Shown here: in pieces, positions 57,574-64,000 of the stretch
How positions within the stretch are numbered: position 1 is the first letter of the stretch
How the letters are laid out: each line of letters opens with the position of its first letter
NCBI GenBank assembly: GCA_021155045.1
Contig: JAJNQB010000001.1
Span: forward strand, 62,001 to 126,000
DNA: 64,000 nt
Origin: Arcticibacter sp.
GTDB taxonomy: Bacteria; Bacteroidota; Bacteroidia; 2-12-FULL-35-15
Direction of reading: 5' to 3'
Translations under genes and position numbers: made by a program
The notes under the pieces: model-generated
Databases searched by the model: none
Told to the model about the DNA's origin: nothing
What the model saw: the letters and a program-made list of their open reading frames with translations, nothing else

Positions 57574-57801
57574 ATGAAAAAAATTATATTTATTGCTGTT
57601 GTTGCTGTAGCATCATTGGCATCTTGTAAAAAAGATCGTACTTGTACTTGTACTCAAACTAGTACTCAACCAGGATATACTGGAGGGACTCAAGTTTATA
57701 CTGTAGTTAAAGCTAAGAAAAGCGATGCTAAAAAAGCATGTATTACTTCAAGTACTACAACTGGCGGGTATACATATACTACAACTTGTGAATTAAAATA
57801 A
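57574..57801 (+). CDS. Cys-rich small lipoprotein, tandem copy 2
   Basis: 75 aa. Same plan as copy 1: signal with SLASC then KKDRTCTCTQTSTQPGYTGG and a C-terminal YTYTTTCELK, with the middle cysteine in KKACITSS. Its first 75 bases after the start differ from copy 3 at only about two positions, while the central part differs strongly. The gap to copy 1 is 33 bp. Confidence 0.78.
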   Translation: MKKIIFIAVVAVASLASCKKDRTCTCTQTSTQPGYTGGTQVYTVVKAKKSDAKKACITSSTTTGGYTYTTTCELK

Positions 57802-57828
57802 TTTTATAAAATCTTAAAAATAAAAAAC

Positions 57829-58062
57829 ATGAAAAAAGTTATATTTATTGCTGTTGTTGCTGTAGCATCATTAGCATCTTGTAAAAAAGATCGTACTTGT
57901 ACTTGTACTGATACTAGTACTGAACCAGGTTACGTTAGCACTACTAGCACAACAACTTATACTAAAGCTAAAAAAGGCGATGCAAAAGCAGCTTGTTTAA
58001 GCTATTCTTATACTCCAACTGGTAGTAGTTATACATATACAACTACATGTGAGTTAAAATAA
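57829..58062 (+). CDS. Cys-rich small lipoprotein, tandem copy 3
   Basis: 77 aa. Signal with SLASC, KKDRTCTCTDTSTEPGYVSTT and a terminal YTYTTTCELK; middle cysteine in KAACLSYS. A strong hairpin terminator follows. The gap to copy 2 is 27 bp, so the three genes form one transcript. The mature centres (tandem Thr/Ser-rich) differ among copies more than the ends. Confidence 0.78.
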   Translation: MKKVIFIAVVAVASLASCKKDRTCTCTDTSTEPGYVSTTSTTTYTKAKKGDAKAACLSYSYTPTGSSYTYTTTCELK

Positions 58063-58084
58063 TTTATAGATTTATAATCTATTT

Positions 58085-58120
58085 AAAAAAAGCATTCGTC
58101 AGCAGACGAATGCTTTTTTT
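58085..58120 (+). terminator. Strong terminator after the tandem lipoproteins
   Basis: Sixteen-base perfect stem (AAAAAAAGCATTCGTC / GACGAATGCTTTTTTT) around an AGCA loop. It lies just before the MauE-thioredoxin gene, so that gene has a separate promoter or relies on readthrough. Confidence 0.93.
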
Positions 58121-58138
58121 ATGTAATTTTCATTTGTG

Positions 58139-59068
58139 ATGATAAAAAAAATTATCTTAACTATTCTGTGTCTGCTGTTGGGTTCCGTTTTTTTGTATTC
58201 GGGCTATGCAAAATTATACCCTATTGAACCGTTCGAATATACATTTGTTGATTTAGGTTTTATAAATTGGCAAGTTGCTCCTTTTGTAGCTAGATTGATG
58301 ATAGGGGCAGAATTTTTAATCGGGATTTTTCTCATCCTACATCTTAATCTTAAAATTGTTTATAAAACCGCTATCATTCTTCTTCTTGTGTTTTGTGTTT
58401 ATTTAGGATTGTTGATTTTAATTGTAGGGAATAAAGGAAATTGTGGTTGTTTTGGAACTAAAATTGAAATGACTCCAGCGCAAGCAATTATTAAAAATGC
58501 TTTTATGATTCTTGCACTAATCGTATTGAATAAATACCATAAAGGAATAACATTAAAATCTAAATTTCGATTAGTAATTCTAATCCCAATAATAGTTTCT
58601 ATTTCAATACCATTTATTTTAAATTATGTTGAATTAGATTATTCCGAAGCGTATCTAAACAAAGCAGAAAATAATTTTAAGTTAGAGTTAGATTCTTTGT
58701 ATAAAGATGCCACTTTGTTCGTTCCACCAAAAACACTTTCAGAAGGGAAACATATTATTGCTTTTATGAGTTTAAAATGTCCTCATTGCAGAATTGCTGC
58801 AAAAAAAATGAGGATTATGTATGAAAGAAATGCTAATCTTTCCTTTTATTTTGTTTTAAATGGAGACGAAAAAAATTTAAAACCATTTTTTGAAGATACA
58901 CAAACACAACTAATTCCTCATTGTATTTTAAACGGAAAAAATTTTGTTTATTTAGCAGGCTTAGAAATGCCAACTATATATCTGGTAAATAATAGTATTG
59001 TTGAGTATTGGGTTGATTATATTGATTTAGACCAGCAAGAAATTGAAAAATGGTTAGTCGAAAAATAA
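58139..59068 (+). CDS. MauE/DoxX-like membrane protein fused to thioredoxin domain
   Basis: 309 aa. About four to five membrane helices of the MauE/DoxX type (FLYSGYAKLYPIEPFEYTFV, VGNKGNCGCFGTKIEMT with a Cys pair) in the first half, then an additional helix and a periplasmic thioredoxin-like domain with CPHC (Cys214-Cys217). The GNCGCFG pair is the mark of the MauE/VKOR-like quinone-linked dithiol branch, so electrons could move between the membrane pair and the CPHC site. The start is the ATG giving MIKKIILT. The genes immediately upstream encode Cys-rich lipoproteins. Confidence 0.8.
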   Translation: MIKKIILTILCLLLGSVFLYSGYAKLYPIEPFEYTFVDLGFINWQVAPFVARLMIGAEFLIGIFLILHLNLKIVYKTAIILLLVFCVYLGLLILIVGNKGNCGCFGTKIEMTPAQAIIKNAFMILALIVLNKYHKGITLKSKFRLVILIPIIVSISIPFILNYVELDYSEAYLNKAENNFKLELDSLYKDATLFVPPKTLSEGKHIIAFMSLKCPHCRIAAKKMRIMYERNANLSFYFVLNGDEKNLKPFFEDTQTQLIPHCILNGKNFVYLAGLEMPTIYLVNNSIVEYWVDYIDLDQQEIEKWLVEK

Positions 59069-60292
59069 TTATATCACAATATTTTTTAATATAATTTCAG
59101 TAGCACCAATATTGTTTTCAATATAATTTTTACAAATTTTTGATGCTTGTTTTAGATTGTTTTCATTGTCTAAATAAATCATTCTATCCCTAAAATCGCT
59201 TTCATTGGTAATCGAAAAAGCACCACCCATATTAATTAGTTCTATTGCCTCAGAAAATTTTTTGTAGTTGGGTCCAAACAACACAGGTAAACCAAAAGTA
59301 GCAGCTTCTAATATGTTGTGAATTCCACTTCCAAATCCCCCTCCAATATATGCTATGCTGCCATATTTATACAAGGAAGAAAGCATTCCAATGTTATCAA
59401 TAATTAAAATAGAATAATCTTTTACATCTTTTATGTTCGCTTTTGAATAGCGTAAAATCTTTTTCTTTTTAAAGAGAGTTTCAATATTTTTTAAATGGTT
59501 TTCATCAATTTCGTGTGGAGCAATGATAAGTTTAGAGTTGTTAAAATCAAAAGATGATAGTATTTTTTCGTCTTCTTCCCATGTACTTCCCGCTACAATA
59601 ATTTTTTTGTTTTCACAAAAAGCTCGAATAATTTCAAATTCTTTTGTTTGTTGGGATATTTCATAAACTCTATCAAATCGGGTATCTCCAGCTATTGTTA
59701 CATTTTGTATCTCAATTGAGTTGAGCAAAGATTTAGAAGTTTCATTTTGAACAAAAAAGTAGTTAAAATTTTTCAATTGATTTCTATACCACAAAGCATA
59801 AGATTTAAAAAAATAATGATTTGGTCTGAAAATACCGCTGATTAAATATGTTGGAATATTCTTTTCTTTTAACGCATTCAAATAATTAAACCAAAATTCA
59901 TATTTGATAAAAAATACAGCTGTCGGTTTTACAATATCAATTAATTTTTTTGCATTTGATGTTGTGTCAAGCGGTAAATAAAAAATGTAATCTGCTTCAG
60001 AATAGTTTTTTCTTATTTCATAGCCTGATGGGGAGAAAAAAGTAAGAAATATTTTTATTTCAGGATATGTTTTTTTTATTTTTTCAATCAGCGGTCTTCC
60101 TTGTTCAAACTCCCCAAGAGAAGCACAATGAACCCAAACTGTTTTGGAAGTGTTATTTTTAAATTTTAAATGAAGCGAATCGAAAATATTCTTTCTCCCC
60201 TTTAACCATAATTTTGCTTTGTGATTAAAAAGAGAAGCAATCAGAATCAATAATTTGTACAAATAGATAGATAGATTGTAAATTATTTGCAT
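59069..60292 (-). CDS. kdtA: 3-deoxy-D-manno-octulosonic acid transferase
   Basis: 407 aa, inner-membrane-associated GT30 enzyme adding KDO to lipid A during LPS synthesis. N-terminal hydrophobic anchor, then WVHCASLGEFEQGRPLIEKI, IFLTFFSPSGYEIR, PTAVFFIKYEFWFNYL, YFFVQNETSK, AGDTRFDRV, IVAGSTWEEDE, YIGGGFGSGIHNILEAATFGLPVLFGPNYKKF. These are standard KdtA/WaaA blocks. It abuts the stop codon of the convergent thioredoxin fusion. The organism is thus a lipid A-bearing Gram-negative. Confidence 0.96.
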   Translation of the reverse strand: MQIIYNLSIYLYKLLILIASLFNHKAKLWLKGRKNIFDSLHLKFKNNTSKTVWVHCASLGEFEQGRPLIEKIKKTYPEIKIFLTFFSPSGYEIRKNYSEADYIFYLPLDTTSNAKKLIDIVKPTAVFFIKYEFWFNYLNALKEKNIPTYLISGIFRPNHYFFKSYALWYRNQLKNFNYFFVQNETSKSLLNSIEIQNVTIAGDTRFDRVYEISQQTKEFEIIRAFCENKKIIVAGSTWEEDEKILSSFDFNNSKLIIAPHEIDENHLKNIETLFKKKKILRYSKANIKDVKDYSILIIDNIGMLSSLYKYGSIAYIGGGFGSGIHNILEAATFGLPVLFGPNYKKFSEAIELINMGGAFSITNESDFRDRMIYLDNENNLKQASKICKNYIENNIGATEIILKNIVI

Positions 60293-60311
60293 TTCTATTT
60301 ATTTCGAGAAT

Positions 60312-61052
60312 TTAATATGTGTAAAATTCTTGTGGGGCTTTTTTGTACAATGGTAAAATCCATGAAAGTTTTGCTCCATACAAAATGTCAATTCGCTTTT
60401 TTGTGTCTTGCTCCATAGTATCAAAGTTATAACTTCGTCTGTTTTTAGTAAATCCTTGCATACATTCAAATCCGATATAAAAATTTGCTAAGCGATTATT
60501 ACTTAAATATAAATAGCCAATATTTTGGCTTAGCAAAAAACCGTTGCTGAGCCTATCATAGCCTTTTTTGTATTGTTTTGATAGTTGAGGAGTGTTGTTT
60601 CCAATTGCTTCAATTCTAATTTTATGTTGCATAAACCCGAAGCCAACATTAAATACTATTCCAGAATTTTGATTTGGTTTTTTTAAAGTAAAAATTCTTC
60701 CTAGTGTAATGGATGTTGTGAATCCTCTTTCAAATAAGCGAATGTCTGCAAATTCACCATTTTTATTGATGATGTATCCAAGGCTATCAAATAGATTTTC
60801 TTTGATGCTATTGCCAAAGAAATAACTTCCATTGATGCCAATCATTGCTTTCTTTTTAGATTTAAAATCTAAATTCAGTTGCACCGATGAATTATTTCCA
60901 AATCTATCAGCCATATCTCCTGAGGGGAAATAGTAGCCATAGCTTAATCCTAAAATAGGCGTTGAAATAGAAGAATCTTTAACGCTTACCTGTGAGAAGG
61001 AAGGAAGTATTGAATTGGCTATTAATAAAAAGAGTATTGTAAATTTTTTCAT
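60312..61052 (-). CDS. Outer-membrane beta-barrel protein
   Basis: 246 aa from the ATG giving MKKFTILFLLIAN, with a signal peptide ending about LPSFSQV. The mature part consists of amphipathic strands with aromatic girdles (GLSYGYYFPSGDMADRF, VQLNLDFKSKKKAMIGINGSYFF, GIVFNVGFGFMQHKIRIEA, FYIGFECMQGFTKNRR) that fit an 8-10 strand barrel. No export or enzyme domain. The in-frame ATG at 61079 would add nine residues before the signal and is not used. 19 bp from kdtA, same strand; likely co-transcribed with the SPOR gene. Confidence 0.72.
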   Translation of the reverse strand: MKKFTILFLLIANSILPSFSQVSVKDSSISTPILGLSYGYYFPSGDMADRFGNNSSVQLNLDFKSKKKAMIGINGSYFFGNSIKENLFDSLGYIINKNGEFADIRLFERGFTTSITLGRIFTLKKPNQNSGIVFNVGFGFMQHKIRIEAIGNNTPQLSKQYKKGYDRLSNGFLLSQNIGYLYLSNNRLANFYIGFECMQGFTKNRRSYNFDTMEQDTKKRIDILYGAKLSWILPLYKKAPQEFYTY

Positions 61053-61081
61053 TGTTTCACTTGAACGTATAAAGTTCAAAT

Positions 61082-61876
61082 TTATTTTATAATTTTTCCA
61101 TTTTCAAACTGCACAATAAATGCTCCTGCAAAACCTTGTTCAATCATTTCTTTTTTACGCTTGTTGGCATCTTCATAGGATTCAAAGTTACCACTAAAAT
61201 ATTTTGTTATACCATTTTCTAGTACAATTGTAGAAATTTCAGGAACACTTTCAATTTTTGGTTTTTGGCTAAATGCTCCAATTTGCACACGGTACGTTTT
61301 TCCTAAGCTAATAGGTGCAGCTGTTACTGGTATTTTGGAGGTAGGAGGCAGTTGTTGTGTTTTTTCTTTTGTTTCTATGATTTTTTTATTTTCAACCTTT
61401 TTGTTTTGAACAATTATTTCTTCTTTTTTTTCTTCCGATTTATTAAATGTTTGTTCCATGCCATCAATGATTATTTCCTTAGATGCTAATTCATAAATAA
61501 TCCTTTCGTTATTATTTATATAAGAAATTTTGCCTGTAAATTTTATCTTTCCACTATTATTTTGAGGAATGGTTATTTTGTAACTTATTTTAAACTCCTC
61601 GGCAATGGGAGGTGCCACCCAAACAATTTTTGCTGTATTATCAACAAAAGAAAAACTTCCTCCAACATTTTCATTTTCTGTAGCAACAATTCCTTCTGAA
61701 AGTTCTTGTGCAAATTTCATAAAACCTGTTATAGTTCCTTTTTTTATGATAGCCTCAATAATGTATGTTTTTCCTGAATTTAACGCCTCTGGAAAAATTT
61801 GAGTAGCGGTTAATTCTTGGGAATAACTGTTCTTTAAAAAAAATACAAAAGCTGAAAGTATAATAATATTACGCAT
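61082..61876 (-). CDS. SPOR-domain exported protein with cohesin-like module
   Basis: 264 aa. Signal peptide (IIILSAFVFFLKNSYSQE), then a beta-rich N-terminal module (MKFAQELSEGIVATENENVGGSFSFVDNTAKIVWV; YKITIPQ) that resembles cohesin-type or Ig-like binding domains, a charged linker (EEKKEEIIVQNKKVENK), and a C-terminal SPOR domain (YRVQIGAFSQKPKIE; KYFSGNFESYEDANKRKKEM; GAFIVQFENGKII). SPOR domains bind denuded peptidoglycan, usually at division sites. Likely periplasmic. Neighbours: outer-membrane barrel gene. Confidence 0.75.
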   Translation of the reverse strand: MRNIIILSAFVFFLKNSYSQELTATQIFPEALNSGKTYIIEAIIKKGTITGFMKFAQELSEGIVATENENVGGSFSFVDNTAKIVWVAPPIAEEFKISYKITIPQNNSGKIKFTGKISYINNNERIIYELASKEIIIDGMEQTFNKSEEKKEEIIVQNKKVENKKIIETKEKTQQLPPTSKIPVTAAPISLGKTYRVQIGAFSQKPKIESVPEISTIVLENGITKYFSGNFESYEDANKRKKEMIEQGFAGAFIVQFENGKIIK

Positions 61877-61950
61877 TGTACTAAGTTAAATAGTGAGTCA
61901 AAATTACTAAAAACTAATTGTCTTGCGAAGTAAATACTACAAATAATGAG

Positions 61951-61958
61951 TAGTTTTG
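61951..61958 (+). promoter_or_regulatory. -7 box TAGTTTTG before the thioesterase gene
   Basis: Exact TAnnTTTG 17 bases before the thioesterase ATG, giving a very short 5' UTR. A TTG lies 25 bases upstream, a wider spacing than usual. Confidence 0.45.
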
Positions 61959-61975
61959 TGAAAAATTACTGAGTA

Positions 61976-62386
61976 ATGAAACATAAGATTCAAATACAAA
62001 TACGGTTTAAAGACGTAGATAAATTAGGGCATGTAAACAATGCAAATCATATTACTTATTTTGAGCTTGCAAGGGTTGATTATTTTAATGCTTTGATGGG
62101 GGAAGATATAAAAATTGATTGGCAAAAAGAAAGTCTAATTCTTGCAAAAATAGAAATGGAATACAAACTACCCATTTTGTTGGACGATAAGGTGTTTGTT
62201 TATACGTGGGTTTCTAATATTGGCACAAAAAGTTTTAATATGGAATGTTCTATTGTTAAAGAAATTAATGGTGTTGAAATAGAAGTTGCCAAAGGCCTAG
62301 CGATAATTGTTTGTTTTAACTATGAAACAAATAAAACGATTGAAGTACCTGAGCAATGGAAAAATAAAATGATTAAAATGAGATAA
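61976..62386 (+). CDS. Acyl-CoA thioesterase (hot-dog 4HBT family)
   Basis: 136 aa, cytosolic, one hot-dog domain. The YbgC/4HBT signature is IRFKDVDKLGHVNNANHITYFELARVDYF, with the family's catalytic Asp/His-containing motif, then MEYKLPILLDDKVFVYTWVSNIGTKSFNMEC. These hydrolyse acyl-CoA; chain preference cannot be given. Convergent with der. Confidence 0.88.
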   Translation: MKHKIQIQIRFKDVDKLGHVNNANHITYFELARVDYFNALMGEDIKIDWQKESLILAKIEMEYKLPILLDDKVFVYTWVSNIGTKSFNMECSIVKEINGVEIEVAKGLAIIVCFNYETNKTIEVPEQWKNKMIKMR

Positions 62387-62387
62387 T

Positions 62388-63692
62388 TTATTTTTTTCTC
62401 ATAAAAATTTGAATAGGTACACCTTCAAAATCAAATTGTTCACGTAACCTGTTCTCTAAAAATCGGATATACGATTCTGAAACATACTGAGGGAGATTAC
62501 AATAAAAAGCAAATGTTGGTGCATGAGTTGGCAACTGATTAATAAATTTAATTTTAACATACTTGCCTTTTAATGCTGCTGGAGGGTGGTTTTCAACTAT
62601 AGGTAGCATCACATCATTTAGCTGACGTGTTTTAATTGTTTTTGTTCTGTTAGCGTAAACTTTTTCTGCAATTTCAATTGCTTTTAAAACCCTTTGTTTT
62701 GTAGTTGCGGAAGTAAAAACTATTGGTACATCACGGAAAGGGGCAATTTTTTCACGAATTTTTTCTTCATATTCTTTTGTAGAATTCGTGTTTTTTTCAA
62801 CCAAATCCCATTTGTTAACAAGAATAACAATTCCTTTTCTGTTTTTTTCTGCTAAATGAAAGATGTTCAAATCTTGAGCTTCAAGCCCTTGTGTGGCATC
62901 TATTAAAAGCAAACAAACATCACAATCTTCAATAGAGCGTATTGAACGCATTACAGAATAAAATTCTAAGTCTTCTTCTACTTTCGATTTCTTTCTAATT
63001 CCTGCTGTGTCAATTAAAACAAAATCATGACCAAATGCTGTGTATCGTGTGTTGATACTGTCTCTTGTGGTGCCAGCAATGTTTGTAACAATGTTTTGAT
63101 CCTTACCAACCAATGCATTTACCATAGATGATTTCCCAACATTTGGTCGTCCTACGATTGCAAATTTAGGAATATCAAATTCTTCTGGCTTGGCTTCTTT
63201 ATCCAACTCTTTAACCACCTCATCTAATAAATCTCCTGTACCACTACCACTAATAGCAGAAATATTGTACACTTCTCCTAAACCTAATACATAAAATTCT
63301 CCAGATAAAGCTTGTCTATCGTGATTATCTACTTTGTTTGAAACTAAAAAAACTTTCTTTTTTGAACGTCTTAATAAATCAGCAACTGTTTTATCATCAT
63401 CCGTTGCACCTTCAGTAACATCTACAACAAACAAAATTATATTTGCTTCCTCAATTGCCAATTGTACTTGTTTTCGAATCTCACCTTCAAATACATCTTC
63501 CGATCCATTAACATATCCACCTGTATCAATCACAGAAAATTCAACACCATTCCAGTCGGATTTTCCATAATGTCTGTCTCTTGTAACACCCGATATTTCA
63601 TCAACAATAGCTTTTCGGCTATCTGTCAAACGATTAAAGAGCGTTGATTTTCCAACATTTGGTCTTCCTACTATTGCTACTATATTTGCCAC
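62388..63692 (-). CDS. der: Ribosome-assembly GTPase Der
   Basis: 434 aa, two tandem Ras-like GTPase domains plus a KH-like C-terminal domain. First: [14 protein letters not shown] (residues 8-15 P-loop), DTGGY, NKVD; second: [30 protein letters not shown]. The C-terminal KH-like region follows RQLNDVMLP (about 350-434). Acts in 50S subunit assembly. It is a universal bacterial gene; here it is followed on the same strand (upstream in coordinates to the right) by era, another ribosome GTPase. Confidence 0.98.
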   Translation of the reverse strand: MANIVAIVGRPNVGKSTLFNRLTDSRKAIVDEISGVTRDRHYGKSDWNGVEFSVIDTGGYVNGSEDVFEGEIRKQVQLAIEEANIILFVVDVTEGATDDDKTVADLLRRSKKKVFLVSNKVDNHDRQALSGEFYVLGLGEVYNISAISGSGTGDLLDEVVKELDKEAKPEEFDIPKFAIVGRPNVGKSSMVNALVGKDQNIVTNIAGTTRDSINTRYTAFGHDFVLIDTAGIRKKSKVEEDLEFYSVMRSIRSIEDCDVCLLLIDATQGLEAQDLNIFHLAEKNRKGIVILVNKWDLVEKNTNSTKEYEEKIREKIAPFRDVPIVFTSATTKQRVLKAIEIAEKVYANRTKTIKTRQLNDVMLPIVENHPPAALKGKYVKIKFINQLPTHAPTFAFYCNLPQYVSESYIRFLENRLREQFDFEGVPIQIFMRKK

Positions 63693-63714
63693 CTTTTGAG
63701 TTTTATTTTAATTA

Positions 63715-64000
63715 TTAATTTGAATATCCGAAACGCTTTAAATGTGTATCACTATCACGCCAATCTTTGTTTACTTTAACAAACAACTCTAAAAACACCT
63801 GTTTTTCAAAAAACGTTTCTATATCTTTTCTTGCTTCTGTTCCCACTTTTTTCAAGGCTTTTCCTTGATGCCCAATGATAATACCTTTTTGAGAATCTCG
63901 TACAACAATAATTTCTGCTCTTATTTTAATGATTTTTTCTTCCTCTTTAAATGCTTCAACTATAACTTCAACAGAATAGGGGATTTCTTTTTTGTAATTC
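63715..64000 (-). CDS. era: GTPase Era, C-terminal part (cut by window end)
   Basis: The reading frame runs off the right edge; only the last 94 or so codons are visible, so there is no start. The translation gives ...PYSVEVIVEAFKEE, EIIVVRDSQKGIIIGHQGKA, LKKVGTEARKDIETFF, VFLELFVKVNKDWR and ends HLKRFGYSN. This is the KH RNA-binding domain of Era (IIGHQGKALKKVGTEAR is its signature GxxG region). Era checks 16S rRNA 3' end maturation. It lies 23 bp upstream of der on the same strand, likely co-transcribed. Confidence 0.93.
   Translation of the reverse strand, partial: NYKKEIPYSVEVIVEAFKEEEKIIKIRAEIIVVRDSQKGIIIGHQGKALKKVGTEARKDIETFFEKQVFLELFVKVNKDWRDSDTHLKRFGYSN

Larger units (their letters stand above)
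57319..58062 (+). repeat. Three-copy tandem gene duplication
   Basis: Three head-to-tail lipoprotein genes of about 225 bp. The 5' 75 bases (signal peptide, lipobox and CTC motif) are nearly identical between copies 2 and 3, copy 1 is close, while the centres have diverged. Consistent with recent duplication plus diversification, or conversion of the 5' ends. Confidence 0.8.

Overview
The window is AT-rich chromosomal DNA from a member of the Bacteroidota. The evidence is: several proteins ending in type IX secretion (T9SS) sorting domains; promoters of the TTTG / TAnnTTTG type; almost no Shine-Dalgarno sequences; lipoproteins starting SCKK; and families typical of the phylum (DUF5916, DUF3857/TPR, bacterial GH3, eukaryote-like citrate synthase, bifunctional HisB, long-form HisG, MCE/Mla genes). 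The order cannot be fixed from the sequence. I see no rRNA, tRNA, insertion sequence, prophage or CRISPR array; this is a core-genome segment with lineage-specific small genes.

Layout. 1-9.4 kb: MFS transporter, phosphoglycerate mutase gpmI (with a small palindromic insert in the coding sequence), a giant TPR/DUF3857/transglutaminase protein, a TPR protein, pheS and a cyclophilin. 9.5-13.7 kb: lipoprotein, stand-alone MCE protein, then a two-gene heterodisulfide-reductase-like Fe-S module with a HAD phosphatase gene between its parts. 14.4-20.4 kb: enolase, citrate synthase, and an mlaE-mlaF-mlaD lipid-transport operon. 20.4-35.2 kb: secreted esterase, a PolX-PHP protein whose polymerase site has lost key acidic residues, GH3, T9SS cargo, Rieske protein, DUF5916 barrel, M13 peptidase, AddA-like helicase-nuclease. 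35.2-48.4 kb: secreted subtilase, gyrB, a collagen-like protein, lipoprotein, an AAA+ ATPase with two N-terminal repeat domains, a PKD/T9SS protein, a membrane protein and a ChaN-like protein.

48.4-55.6 kb is a complete, tightly packed histidine operon, hisG-D-C-B-H-A-F-IE, with overlapping or nearly touching genes. Upstream lies an unannotated 16-codon leader ORF with four consecutive His codons, followed by an intrinsic terminator: a classical his attenuator. Its start codon is only seven bases beyond the promoter -7 box, so the leader is probably translated from a nearly leaderless mRNA.

55.7-64 kb: a SiaB/SiaC-type partner-switching pair, a GGSS-repeat membrane protein, three tandem Cys-rich small lipoproteins followed by a MauE-thioredoxin fusion, KDO transferase, two envelope proteins, a thioesterase, der and the 3' end of era (cut by the window edge). 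The most noteworthy items are the his leader, the altered PolX, the palindromic element inside gpmI, the lipoprotein/thioredoxin cluster and the repeat-fused AAA+ ATPase.
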